A stretch of 64,000 bases of DNA, taken from contig CAZUDI010000001.1 in the NCBI GenBank assembly GCA_964618975.1, positions 1-64,000 on the forward strand, in the 5' to 3' direction. Of this stretch, positions 49,936-58,280 are shown one piece after another (positions within the stretch are counted from its first letter, which is position 1; every line of letters begins with the position of its first letter). The notes below the pieces were generated by a model, which searched no databases, was not told the DNA's origin, and worked only from the letters and a program-made list of their open reading frames with translations. The translations under genes and the position numbers were made by a program. The DNA comes from CAZUDI01 sp964618975 (GTDB lineage Bacteria > Desulfobacterota > Desulfomonilia > UBA1062).

Positions 49936-50240
49936 TTCATCCTCCCTGTAGCGCTGTTTTCTGAACCTTCCTTGCTGTCGGTCCTCCGCCGGATCGTGCC
50001 GGGGGAAACCCTGCCAATGCGGGAATGCAGCTTAAATCGGGTATGTGTCATCTTTCCTCCCCATATCCTTAAATCGTACGCTCATCAAGCCTCAATTCCC
50101 TTTGTGGGGGGGCTGCCGGCCACGGTTGCAGGCCTGCCTTTGGCGCACAAGCCTGCTCTCCCCTATGGGTGATCTTATCTACGGGAAGGTTGTCTGCTTC
50201 CCGGGCAGGAAGCTACTGGGCCTTACCGCCCGGTAAGTGC
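49936..50240. other. Intergenic region with little visible structure
   Basis: Between the ends of the minus-strand NifX-like gene start and the ligase gene stop. A stretch near 50065-50160 resembles the dispersed repeat only loosely and is not counted. A CTTACC-GCCC-GGTAAG hairpin lies near 50221. Confidence 0.35.
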
Positions 50241-51638
50241 CTAGGTCGGGATACTGGCCGATGCCACCGCGGTGCCCTTACGATACAGTTTGAGCGCCTG
50301 AGCCATATGCACGGCCCCTTCGATGCTGTGGGCCACGGGAACGCCGTTGATCTCGAAGCCCTCGATGAGCATGCGGTATTTCTCGAGGCGCGGGATATAG
50401 GCCACCATCGGTTTGCCGACTTTGGTCTGGACACGGGCGAGCATGCCGCCAAGGTCCGGGGAAATGCCCGGAAAATAAGGCAGGAGCAGCATGATGAGGC
50501 AGTCGATATCCTCCATCATGGCGAGTTCGGTGGCGGCCTGGATGAAATCCTCGTCGGTGGAGCTGCCGGTGAGGTCGATGGGATTGGAACAGGTGGCGAT
50601 CGATTTCACGGTGGGCGAGAGCTGACTGCGTACCCTTTCCTGGTCGCTGCTGCCCAGATCAGGCACGCTGAGGCCATACAGGCTGCAAAGGTCCGTGGCC
50701 AGGGCCCCGTGACCGCCGCTGCCGGTGATGATACCTACCCGGCCGGGAATGGAGCGGGGGTGATTGCTGAGGGCCTCGCTGAAATAGAGCAGTTCGGCCA
50801 GACTCCTGGCCTCGACGATGCCGTACTGGGAAAGCACGGAGGAGAAGACCTTGTAATCGCCGGCCAACGAGGCGGTATGACTGGATACCGCCCGGCTCCC
50901 CCCGGGCGTCTTGCCCGATTTGAGGACGATGATAGGCTTGTTGCAGCGGCGCGAGGCCTCGAGGAACTCACGGCCCTCTTTCTCGGTGAAGCCCTCCACA
51001 TAGAAGGAGATCACCCGCGTCTCGGGATCGTGTTCCAGGTAGTCGAGGAGATGGATCTCGCGAATCAGGGCCTTGTTTCCGATGCTGAGCCCCAGCGACA
51101 TCCCCACCCCCTCGCCCAGGAAGCGGATCATCTGGTCCACGAGCACACCACCGGATTGGGAGATGAGGGCCACATTACCCTTCTGGGGAGTGACCATGCG
51201 TTCGGTGGGGAAGAAGAAGGTATCCACATGTCCCGGGGAGTAGATCCCCAGACAGTTGGGGCCGATGAAGGGGAAATCCGCCTCACGGGCCATGGCCACG
51301 ATGCGTTCCTGAAGCCCGGTCGCCCCCACCTCGGCAAAACCGCCCGATATGATCGCCGCGCCGCCTACCCCGACCCGGATGCATTCCTCAAGGATACTGG
51401 GTACGCGCTCGGCCCGCGACGCGATCACGGCCAGATCTACCTTGTGCGGGAGATCAAGGATGCTCGCATACGCCATCTGCCCCTTGAACAGGCCGGCCTT
51501 GGGATTCACCGCATAGGTTTCAACGGGATAGCGCAACAGGTTCTTATAGTAGATCACGTTTGCGGGGTGAAGCTCGTTGTGGGAGGAAACGCCGACAACG
51601 GCCAAGGATTCCGGTTCAAACAAGGCCTTGAGATTCAT
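50241..51638 (-). CDS. NDP-forming acyl-CoA ligase, alpha-type subunit
   Basis: A 465-residue protein made of a CoA-binding domain (about 1-130), a succinyl-CoA-ligase-like domain and a flavodoxin-like third domain. The phospho-His is in S-S-H-T-A-S-L-A-G near residue 260. This is the alpha part of ADP-forming acetate-CoA ligase (AcdA/Acs type). No ATP-grasp beta part is fused or adjacent, so it must pair with a subunit encoded elsewhere. AAAGGAG precedes the ATG at 51638. It would make ATP from an acyl-CoA in fermentative or syntrophic metabolism, which suits the acyl-CoA cluster. Confidence 0.88.
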   Translation of the reverse strand: MNLKALFEPESLAVVGVSSHNELHPANVIYYKNLLRYPVETYAVNPKAGLFKGQMAYASILDLPHKVDLAVIASRAERVPSILEECIRVGVGGAAIISGGFAEVGATGLQERIVAMAREADFPFIGPNCLGIYSPGHVDTFFFPTERMVTPQKGNVALISQSGGVLVDQMIRFLGEGVGMSLGLSIGNKALIREIHLLDYLEHDPETRVISFYVEGFTEKEGREFLEASRRCNKPIIVLKSGKTPGGSRAVSSHTASLAGDYKVFSSVLSQYGIVEARSLAELLYFSEALSNHPRSIPGRVGIITGSGGHGALATDLCSLYGLSVPDLGSSDQERVRSQLSPTVKSIATCSNPIDLTGSSTDEDFIQAATELAMMEDIDCLIMLLLPYFPGISPDLGGMLARVQTKVGKPMVAYIPRLEKYRMLIEGFEINGVPVAHSIEGAVHMAQALKLYRKGTAVASASIPT

Positions 51639-51916
51639 ACATGCTCCTTTCTGCCGTGCTTCTTCTAGGTGAATATAATGGAGGTCTGTAAAAAGACAAC
51701 CGGGCCGGGCTAGAGGCAACTATCCTGTTTTTGCGAACGTTTCAATCCAGAAATACTGCTTATGGCATCCCTGCTCGTAACGCTGCAGGGCCTGTCTGGC
51801 CCCCTTTTCATCCCTGCAGGTGCCAACAAGGAAGCGGTGTCCATTATCGTCCTGGCGCCACAGGAGCCACACCTGTCTGCGCGGGGTGTCACCTGCCATG
51901 GCCGGGCCCTCCCTGA

Positions 51917-52408
51917 TCAGCGCGATGGATCGAAGCGCGTGTCGGAGCGCAGGCTACCGGCAGCGCGGACACCACCCTCGAGCCAGCCGATAAGGGCGCC
52001 GGGGCGATGATCGAAATCGGGTATATAGGGCTTGATATCCAGCAGCGGTGTGCCGTCGAGAATGTCCACGTCTTCGATGGTAAGGGTGGGGCCATCGATA
52101 CCCAAAAGACGTACTACGGACAGCCCGATCGCATTGGGTCTCCGCGGTGCGCGGGTGGCCAACACCCCGTGGGAGACCGTATCCAGAAAGGGTACCACAT
52201 GCAGCTCATATCCGACCGAGCGATGGAAATGGTAGATCAGGATGATATGTGAGAAGCCTTCCAGGTCCTTGAGTCCCGGGGCATACTCATGTGCGAGGTG
52301 AACCCTGCCCTTGACACCGCGCGCTCCGGCCGGCTGGATGGGCATGCCCTCGAGTTCTATAAAGGGGCTGTGGATAACACCGATGGGGGTATACTGCAGC
52401 GACTCCAT
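51917..52408 (-). CDS. trmO: tRNA (m6t6A37) methyltransferase TrmO
   Basis: A 163-residue beta-barrel SAM methyltransferase. The family motif is clear: Y-T-P-I-G-V-I-H-S-P-F, G-L-x-D-L-E-G-F-S-H-I, T-R-A-P-R-R-P-N-A-I-G-L-S and P-L-L-D-I-K-P-Y. It methylates t6A37 in threonine tRNA. It lies 6 bases after the cysteine-cluster gene and is probably co-transcribed with it and the cupin gene. Confidence 0.93.
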   Translation of the reverse strand: MESLQYTPIGVIHSPFIELEGMPIQPAGARGVKGRVHLAHEYAPGLKDLEGFSHIILIYHFHRSVGYELHVVPFLDTVSHGVLATRAPRRPNAIGLSVVRLLGIDGPTLTIEDVDILDGTPLLDIKPYIPDFDHRPGALIGWLEGGVRAAGSLRSDTRFDPSR

Positions 52409-52414
52409 TAGGTC

Positions 52415-52888
52415 CTATCCCTTTTCGAGGATCTGGTTGATTGCCCGCAGGTACCCGTGAAAACTCGCATCCATGGCCTCGAAGATCTCCTCCCTGGTGT
52501 ACAGGCGCCCTTTGCCGATCCCCGGACACCCCAGGCAGACCTCGTCCCAGGCTTCCATCGTGCCGAGATTCTGGAACCAGAAGGGAAAGGTCCGACACTG
52601 CACCGGCCTGACGGGGTAGATAGCGCATCCGTTCTCATAGAAGATGCATCGTCCGTCCTCATCCTCACGGATGCTGAAGCCGTCCTGGAACGGGTACAGA
52701 CAGTGCTCGATCATGACCTGGCGTGGGATGGTGAGATAACGGGCGATGGGCTCGAGCTCTTCGACGCTCACGAAGACAATACCGGGTTCGCCCGTACAGC
52801 AGGAACCACACTGCGTACATTCGAAACGCAGTCCCCCGTCGAAAAAGTAGGACCGGTCCTTCAGGGCCATCACCATCTCTTTCAGCAT
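52415..52888 (-). CDS. YkgJ family cysteine-cluster protein
   Basis: A 157-residue protein of the UPF0153/YkgJ family. It has F-E-C-T-Q-C-G-S-C-C near residue 23, C-L-Y-P-F, C-A-I-Y-P-V-R-P-V-Q-C-R-T-F-P-F and C-L-G-C-P-G-I-G-K-G, a set of conserved cysteines thought to bind zinc or an Fe-S cluster. The ATG at 52888 overlaps the end of the cupin gene (ATGCTGA), so coupling is likely. Confidence 0.9.
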   Translation of the reverse strand: MLKEMVMALKDRSYFFDGGLRFECTQCGSCCTGEPGIVFVSVEELEPIARYLTIPRQVMIEHCLYPFQDGFSIREDEDGRCIFYENGCAIYPVRPVQCRTFPFWFQNLGTMEAWDEVCLGCPGIGKGRLYTREEIFEAMDASFHGYLRAINQILEKG

Positions 52889-53205
52889 ATGTAATCATCC
52901 CGCTGCGGGCAAAAGACATCAATGATCACGCAATCTTCAAGCGAGCGCCCCGCATGTACGGTATCCGGTGGTATCAGGACCACCGCCCCGGGACCGAGTA
53001 TCTGCGCATGGCCATCCACAAGCATCTCGAAGCGCCCTGTGATGATGTTAGTCACCTGCTCGTGTGGATGGGCATGTTCAGGCAAGACCTTCCCGGCTGA
53101 AACCTCCCAGTAGGCCACGGTCATGTTCCCGGTGTGCAGAAATCGGCCCCGGTAGCCAGGTACCATTTCGCGAGGTTCGATTTCCGTCCACCAGAGGGCT
53201 CTCAT
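52882..53205 (-). CDS. Small cupin domain protein
   Basis: A 107-residue single cupin. The metal-binding motif P-E-H-A-H-P-H-E-Q-V-T-N-I-I-T-G is near residue 42, with a second motif G-A-V-V-L-I-P-P-D-T-V-H-A-G. It could be an isomerase or a ligand-binding protein; the function is not predictable. It is the first gene of a set with the cysteine-cluster gene and trmO. Confidence 0.88.
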   Translation of the reverse strand: MRALWWTEIEPREMVPGYRGRFLHTGNMTVAYWEVSAGKVLPEHAHPHEQVTNIITGRFEMLVDGHAQILGPGAVVLIPPDTVHAGRSLEDCVIIDVFCPQRDDYIC

Positions 53206-53233
53206 GCCTGATCCTTCAGTTTCAATCACGATG

Positions 53234-53296
53234 ATTTAGAATTCCCCATCGCTGGCAGCGCCAAGGGGGGCCCAGGGTTTTTCATACCTGTTATGA
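53234..53296 (+). repeat. Intergenic dispersed repeat, copy 10 (forward, partial)
   Basis: TTAGAATTCCCCATCGCTGG, CAGCGCCAAGG and CCCAGGGTTTTTCATACC match the core and right part of the forward element. Confidence 0.68.
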
Positions 53297-53759
53297 CGAG
53301 GTCCCCTTTCGTACAACCAGTCATTCCGAGGACTGAAGATCCCCCCCGAAAAGCAGGTCCCTTCAGCTCAGATAAGGGTCCCTTTTCATACATCTTGGTC
53401 CCCGACAGGTCAAGCCCTCATTCGGCGCCCCCGACGGGAACGACGCAGCCCCCCCACATGCCACACCGCCAGCAAAGAGCTGCCGGTTCGATACGCGCCC
53501 CCCCATGAAACTATGGTTGTCCTTGCCGGGGCAGACGTCTTTCTGATCTATCAAGATTGGTCTTTCATTATAAATCATATGATAGTCTTGGGTTGCGTAG
53601 GCGTCTTTTCAATGGTGCATTAAAACTTGCCATTTCAGTGCAAATATCGTCAAGCAATCAATTGAGAAGGAGGATTCAATCGTTAAAAAAAACTTGCCAT
53701 TTCGATATGATTCCTATACCACCCTGTTATAAAAACCACATACAGTAAGGAGAGCGGTT
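53297..53759. other. Intergenic region before the ferredoxin gene
   Basis: AT-richer than the surroundings. It contains a 15-base direct repeat AAAACTTGCCATTTC at 53622-53636 and 53689-53703 (67 bases apart), and the ferredoxin promoter probably lies just after the second copy. No gene is supported here. Confidence 0.45.
53622..53703 (+). promoter_or_regulatory. Direct repeats upstream of the ferredoxin gene
   Basis: Two copies of AAAACTTGCCATTTC at 53622-53636 and 53689-53703, the second ending about 56 bases before the ferredoxin ATG. The identical pair suggests binding of a regulator at two sites. A TTGCCA inside the repeat may act as a -35 box. Confidence 0.4.
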
Positions 53760-53933
53760 ATGGCATATGTTATCAATGACGAATGCATCTGCTGTGGGAC
53801 CTGCATCGACGAGTGTCCCGTGAGTGCTATCAGTGAGGGAGACGAGAAATACAGCATCGATCCGGACACCTGCACCGATTGCGGGGCCTGTGCCGATGTG
53901 TGCCCCACGGACGCAATCGAACCCGGCGACTGA
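53760..53933 (+). CDS. 2[4Fe-4S] ferredoxin
   Basis: A 57-residue clostridial-type ferredoxin, of standard size. The two cluster motifs are C-I-C-C-G-T-C-I-D-E-C-P and C-T-D-C-G-A-C-A-D-V-C-P. AAGGAGAG lies 6 bases before the ATG. It is a low-potential electron carrier and a fitting electron donor for the acyl-CoA activases at the start of the window, though that link is inference. Confidence 0.95.
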   Translation: MAYVINDECICCGTCIDECPVSAISEGDEKYSIDPDTCTDCGACADVCPTDAIEPGD

Positions 53934-53956
53934 TTGCCCCAGGTTAGACCAATCAC

Positions 53957-53983
53957 GGCATCACCGCCAAAGGTGGTGATGCC
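53957..53983 (+). terminator. Hairpin after the ferredoxin gene
   Basis: A 12-base stem (GGCATCACCGCC and GGTGGTGATGCC, one G-U pair) with an AAA loop, 23 bases after the stop. It has no T-run. Confidence 0.55.
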
Positions 53984-54083
53984 GGACACCCTGTTCCCCC
54001 CGATATCCTGAACCGTGAGTGCTTCTTTAAATCAAAGATTGTGCGGAACCGGGGTACGGGGTCGTTCTATGAGCCTGCATGCT

Positions 54084-54125
54084 TACAAAAAAACACGCCC
54101 CTGGCCGGGAAACTTCCCGGCCAGG
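54084..54125 (-). terminator. Terminator of the HU/IHF-like gene
   Basis: On the minus strand a perfect 11-base stem (CCTGGCCGGGA with its complement, 4-base loop) is followed by GTGTTTTTTT, a seven-T run. It lies 53 bases after the stop of the HU/IHF-like gene. Confidence 0.88.
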
Positions 54126-54178
54126 ATGTGTTTGCCTGGTCTTGATACCTTGTCTGACAGTGGGCTGGGTGAGGTGCG

Positions 54179-54466
54179 CTAGCCGTTACTGAGCTTGGAC
54201 CTCAGGACATTCGACAAGGAAAAGGTCACCACCCGGCGCGGGGTGATGGTGATCTCCTCGCCGCTCTGGGGATTGCGCCCCCGACGGGCGGCTTTGTCCC
54301 TCACCTTCCACTTGCCGAAGCCGGAAATGCTCACCGGATCACCCTTCTCCAGGGTCGCCTTGATGATCTCAATGAAAAGCTCGACGGAATCGCTGGCCTC
54401 TTTGCGGGACAAACCGGAGTTCAGCACTATCTCGTCAATGATACCACTCTTTGTCAGCGTGCCCAT
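54179..54466 (-). CDS. HU/IHF family DNA-binding protein
   Basis: A 95-residue nucleoid protein with the typical G-F-G-K-W-K-V-R near residue 49 and R-x-G-R-N-P-Q-S-G-E-E near 62, the DNA-bending arm with the Pro that kinks DNA. The sequence M-G-T-L-T-K and R-K-E-A-S-D-S-V-E-L-F recall IHF-alpha more than HU, but the two cannot be separated firmly by eye. Confidence 0.92.
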   Translation of the reverse strand: MGTLTKSGIIDEIVLNSGLSRKEASDSVELFIEIIKATLEKGDPVSISGFGKWKVRDKAARRGRNPQSGEEITITPRRVVTFSLSNVLRSKLSNG

Positions 54467-54521
54467 ACATTCCTCCTTACTTATAACTACATAGAATTAT
54501 TAATTCCGCATCCTGCGTATG

Positions 54522-54869
54522 TCAATAGCCGAATGGTTTTAAAGTGTTTTTTGCCAGGTGGGTGAATCCCAGATCACGGGCCATGATGGCCCGCAGGCCT
54601 GCAATCGAGAGGATGCGCACATCATGATTGACGCCGCAGGTGAAGGAAAAAACGTGCATTTTACCAAAAATATCTTCATATTCTATCGGTTCTATCTTCA
54701 CCTTCCATCCCTGCTTGCGTGCGAAGGGCAGCACCTTTTTCAGGTCCTCCCAGGCAAAGCATTCGGCCCAGTAATCTTCCCGCTGGATCCCGGTTGGACG
54801 TGAATGATCCTTGATGAGCTCATAGCGTCCCGACAGGGGAATGGATAGATAGATGTTGTATTTATGCAT
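54522..54869 (-). CDS. Hypothetical protein, 115 residues
   Basis: A soluble alpha/beta protein with no recognised family. It starts M-H-K-Y-N-I-Y-L-S-I-P and has a W-E-D-L-K-K-V-L-P-F-A helix, an I-E-P-I-E-Y-E-D-I strand region and a C-terminal G-F-T-H-L-A-K-N. It lies 55 bases upstream of the HU/IHF-like gene on the same strand. It may be a real gene because its codon use and composition look like protein and the frame is open through its length. Confidence 0.6.
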   Translation of the reverse strand: MHKYNIYLSIPLSGRYELIKDHSRPTGIQREDYWAECFAWEDLKKVLPFARKQGWKVKIEPIEYEDIFGKMHVFSFTCGVNHDVRILSIAGLRAIMARDLGFTHLAKNTLKPFGY

Positions 54870-54956
54870 GGTCCTCTCTTATGCACTCTATCGTCAACGA
54901 CCGCACACAACTTGAGAGACTCCGCTCCATCATCCCGGAATACATAACCTTTATTC

Positions 54957-55010
54957 TCTATGGCTCGAATTCTATGCCGTTTCAGGACTTGCCGCGGGTT
55001 TTCATGCCCC
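54957..55010 (+). repeat. Half copy of the dispersed repeat (forward)
   Basis: TATGGCTCGAATTC, then GGACTTGCCGCGGGTTTTC and ATGCCCC match the forward left end and right end with a shortened core. Confidence 0.6.
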
Positions 55011-55047
55011 AGCTTCGCTCTGGGCCACATTTACCGCCATTTGTGGT

Positions 55048-55090
55048 AAAGGGGAGGTCAAGACCTGCCCCGGGATTAAGACATGATTCC
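55048..55090 (+). repeat. Fragment of the dispersed repeat (forward right end)
   Basis: GGGAGGTCAAGACCTGCCCC followed by GGGATTAAGACATGATTC; only the right end remains. Confidence 0.5.
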
Positions 55091-55120
55091 CCCGCCCGTC
55101 CCGCCTTTCCTTTTAGTGGA

Positions 55121-55198
55121 CAGAGGGTCAAATTCCCCGCCGCTTACGGTGGCCAGGAGGGTCAGAAGCTTGCCCTGGGGTTCATCCCCCTGATTAAC
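55121..55198 (+). repeat. Intergenic dispersed repeat, copy 11 (forward)
   Basis: CAGAGGGTCAAATTCCCCGC, CGCTTACGGTGGCCAGGAGG, GTCAGAAGCTTGCCCTGGGG, TTCATCCCCCTGATTAA. It is a near full-length copy close to the radA stop; with the two partial copies before it, it gives three copies in 240 bases. Confidence 0.85.
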
Positions 55199-55224
55199 GG
55201 GTCCTCCCCTGCCCCCTTGTCGCT

Positions 55225-56583
55225 TCAGGCCAGCACACTCAGGGCATTACCGATCAGCACGAACGGCCTCAGGGTGAAATCCCTCCGGGGCGGGGCCAGG
55301 GATTCGGATCCCGCCTTGGGGATCACGGCCTGTGTGAAACCCATGCGGGAGGCCTCCCTGAGTCGGGCCTCCATGTTTCCCACAGGCCGCAACTCACCCG
55401 CCAGACCGATCTCGCCGATGCACACCGTGCCCCGGGGCACGACCCGATCCAGGGTCCCGGAGGCCACGGCCATAGCCACGGCCAGATCGCAGGCAGGCTC
55501 GATCACCTTCATCCCACCGGCCACATTCACGACCACATCCGAGGCGGACAAGAAAACCCCGGCGCGCTTCTCCAATACCGCGAGCAGCACGTTCAGACGG
55601 GAGGTGTCGATCCCCATGGCAATACGGCGGGGTTGACTGAAGGCGGTAGAACTCACCAGCGACTGCACCTCGGCCACGATCGCTCGACTTCCCTCGAGGG
55701 TGGCCATCACGGCCGAGCCCGGCACATCCCCGCCCAGCCCGTGCACGAAGATGCTGGAGGGGTCTTGCACCTCTCTCAGTCCGGTGTCCTGCATCTCGAA
55801 TACACCGATCTCGCCTGTGGGGCCGAAGCGGTTCTTGACGGCGCGCAGGATGCGGAAGGCACCGCTGTGCTCGCCCTCGAAATAGAGCACGGTATCCACC
55901 ATGTGTTCGAGCATCTTGGGGCCTGCGATCCAGCCGTCCTTGGTGACGTGACCTATAACGAAAATCGTGACGCCCTCGCCCTTGGCGATCTCCATGCATA
56001 CGCCCGCCGTGTGCCGGATCTGGGACATGCTTCCCGGGGGGGAATCCTGTACCGCGGAAAAGACCGCCTGGATGGAATCGATGATCACGAGGTCCGGCCT
56101 TATCAGGCCGATCTGGCGGCGGATGGACTCGATCGTCACCTCGGAATAGACCAGGATATTATCCGACTTCACCCCCAGACGCTCGCCGCGCAACTTCAGC
56201 TGGGTAGGCGACTCTTCGCCGCTCACGTAGAGGATGCGCTGGCCCCTGGCGGCGAGGCTCTGGGACACCTGAAGCATGAGCGTCGATTTGCCCACGCCAG
56301 GATCGCCGCCGATGAGCACCAGCGAACCCGGCACCACGCCTCCGCCCAGGACCCGATCGACCTCGGGCAGTCCGCATTCACACCGGGCCAGGCCAGCAGT
56401 GGCAATAGCCGTGATGGGAACGGGGGCCTCACGTTCGGGCCTGATCCCGGTGTGGACCCTGGCCGAAGGGGCCCGGTCCTCCTCCAGGGTGTTCCATTCC
56501 CCGCAACGGGGACAGCGTCCCATCCACTGGGCGAAGTCGGCGCCGCAGGCCGAGCAGCTAAAGACCTTGCGGGGCTTTGACAT
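55225..56583 (-). CDS. radA: DNA repair protein RadA
   Basis: A 452-residue RecA-related ATPase. The N-terminal zinc finger is C-S-A-C-G and C-P-R-C-G-E-W. The Walker A motif G-G-D-P-G-V-G-K-S-T is near residue 92 and the RadA-specific K-N-R-F-G near 250. The C-terminal Lon-like domain ends the protein. It promotes branch migration of recombination intermediates. It begins one base inside the stop of gspE (TAATG), so it is the last gene of the secretion cluster. Confidence 0.97.
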   Translation of the reverse strand: MSKPRKVFSCSACGADFAQWMGRCPRCGEWNTLEEDRAPSARVHTGIRPEREAPVPITAIATAGLARCECGLPEVDRVLGGGVVPGSLVLIGGDPGVGKSTLMLQVSQSLAARGQRILYVSGEESPTQLKLRGERLGVKSDNILVYSEVTIESIRRQIGLIRPDLVIIDSIQAVFSAVQDSPPGSMSQIRHTAGVCMEIAKGEGVTIFVIGHVTKDGWIAGPKMLEHMVDTVLYFEGEHSGAFRILRAVKNRFGPTGEIGVFEMQDTGLREVQDPSSIFVHGLGGDVPGSAVMATLEGSRAIVAEVQSLVSSTAFSQPRRIAMGIDTSRLNVLLAVLEKRAGVFLSASDVVVNVAGGMKVIEPACDLAVAMAVASGTLDRVVPRGTVCIGEIGLAGELRPVGNMEARLREASRMGFTQAVIPKAGSESLAPPRRDFTLRPFVLIGNALSVLA

Positions 56584-58280
56584 TACTGCTGGGTCACCCT
56601 GAGTACCTCCTCAATGGTGGTGATGCCGGCCTCCACCTTGCGGGCCCCATCCTCACGCAGGGTATGCAGGCCTTCGCGGATGCCCTGCTGCTTGATCTGA
56701 TTGGAGTCCGAGGTCTTCAGGATGGTGGACTTGATCGTATCCGTCATGGTGAGGATCTCGTAGATGCCGGTGCGTCCCTTGTATCCGGTGTCCAGACACT
56801 CGGGACAGCCGGCGCCACGGTAGAGGAAGCCGTCCTTGTCGAGCATCTCCTTGGACAGCCCGATCTCCAGCAGGCTCTCATCCTCGGGGAAGTAGGCCTG
56901 CCGGCACTTGTTGCAGATACGGCGCACCAACCGCTGCGCCATGATGGCGTTCACCGAGGAGGTCACCAGGAAGGGCTCGATACCCATGTCGATCAGCCGT
57001 GTGATGGCGCTGGAGGCATCGTTGGTATGCAGGGTGGAGAAGACCAGGTGGCCGGTGAGCGCCGCCTGGATGGCGATCTCGGCCGTCTCCAGATCACGTA
57101 TCTCGCCCACCAGGATGACATCCGGGTCCTGACGCACGATGGAGCGCAGGCCCGAGGCAAAGGTCAGGCCCACCTTGGCATTCACCGGAATCTGGCCTAT
57201 TCCCTTGAGCTGGTATTCGATGGGGTCTTCAATGGTGAGGATGTTCTTATCCGGCGAATTGATGCGATTGAGCATGGAATAGAGCGAGGTGGTCTTACCC
57301 GAACCGGTAGGGCCGGTGACAAGGACGATGCCGTGCTCCTGCCGGCTGAGCCGCTCCACGATGGCCAGGTCGTCGGGGTAGAAACCGAGCTCCTCGAGCC
57401 CGAGCAGCACCGAGGACTTGTCAAGGATACGCATGACCACCCGCTCGCCGTTGACCGTGGGCACCACCGAGATCCGCAGATCCACGGAGTGGTCGCCGAG
57501 CTTGATGCCGATTCTCCCGTCCTGGGGCAGGCGCTTCTCCGCGATGTTCAGCGTGGCCATAACCTTGACGCGCGAGACCACCGCCGATTGCACCCGTTTG
57601 GGCAGGCTGAGCACGTCGTGCAGGATGCCATCCACGCGAAAGCGTACCTTGACGTCGGTCTCGTAGGGTTCCACGTGGATATCGCTGGCACGTTCACGAA
57701 AGGCCTGCACCATGATGCGGTTCACGAGGCGAATTATGGGCGCCTCGGTCTCCATCACGGTGATATCCTGGATGTTCTCGAGGTCCTTCAGGAGGGCATC
57801 CTCTTCCTCCTCGATGTCCGCCATGATCTCCTTGGCGCTTTCGTCCTTGAGTTCGTTGAGCCGGTTGATGGCGGCATATATCTCCTGCCGGGAGGCGAGC
57901 ACGCGCCGCACGTGCTTGACACCGAGGGCACGCGAGATATCGAAGAGGGGTTCCTGCTCGTGGGGGTCGTGCACCGCCACCACCATATCATCCCCCTTCC
58001 ACTTCAGGGGCACCATGGTGTAGCGCCTCAAAAAGCTCACCGGAAGCTTGTCCAGCAGCGCCGGGTCCACCTCGGGTTCACCGATCAGGGGCAGATATTC
58101 GATGTTCCACTGCAAGGAAAGGGCCTGCAGCAGGTCATGATCGCCGAGTTCACCGCTGGAAAGCAGGGCCTCTGCAAGACTCAGCCCCCTTTCCTGCTGC
58201 AGGGAGCGGGCCCGCTCCAGGGCATCCTCGTCGAGGATCTTCCCGGCGCGCAGCACATCTTCAAGGCTCTGGATTCGCAT
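56583..58280 (-). CDS. gspE: Type II secretion ATPase GspE
   Basis: A 565-residue secretion ATPase with an N-terminal GspE domain (about 1-150). The Walker A motif G-P-T-G-S-G-K-T-T-S is near residue 320, then G-E-I-R-D-x-E-T-A and H-T-N-D-A. A zinc-binding C-x2-C pair near 465-505 (C-N-K-C and C-P-E-C) is the GspE signature. It powers pseudopilus assembly. It overlaps gspD by 20 bases. The inner-membrane partner GspF and the pseudopilin genes are not in the window. Confidence 0.96.
   Translation of the reverse strand: MRIQSLEDVLRAGKILDEDALERARSLQQERGLSLAEALLSSGELGDHDLLQALSLQWNIEYLPLIGEPEVDPALLDKLPVSFLRRYTMVPLKWKGDDMVVAVHDPHEQEPLFDISRALGVKHVRRVLASRQEIYAAINRLNELKDESAKEIMADIEEEEDALLKDLENIQDITVMETEAPIIRLVNRIMVQAFRERASDIHVEPYETDVKVRFRVDGILHDVLSLPKRVQSAVVSRVKVMATLNIAEKRLPQDGRIGIKLGDHSVDLRISVVPTVNGERVVMRILDKSSVLLGLEELGFYPDDLAIVERLSRQEHGIVLVTGPTGSGKTTSLYSMLNRINSPDKNILTIEDPIEYQLKGIGQIPVNAKVGLTFASGLRSIVRQDPDVILVGEIRDLETAEIAIQAALTGHLVFSTLHTNDASSAITRLIDMGIEPFLVTSSVNAIMAQRLVRRICNKCRQAYFPEDESLLEIGLSKEMLDKDGFLYRGAGCPECLDTGYKGRTGIYEILTMTDTIKSTILKTSDSNQIKQQGIREGLHTLREDGARKVEAGITTIEEVLRVTQQ

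Noticed and set aside
50065..50160. Possible further copy of the dispersed repeat
   Set aside because: Only short, gapped similarity to the left end and none of the diagnostic GGGCTTGCCCTGGGG part.
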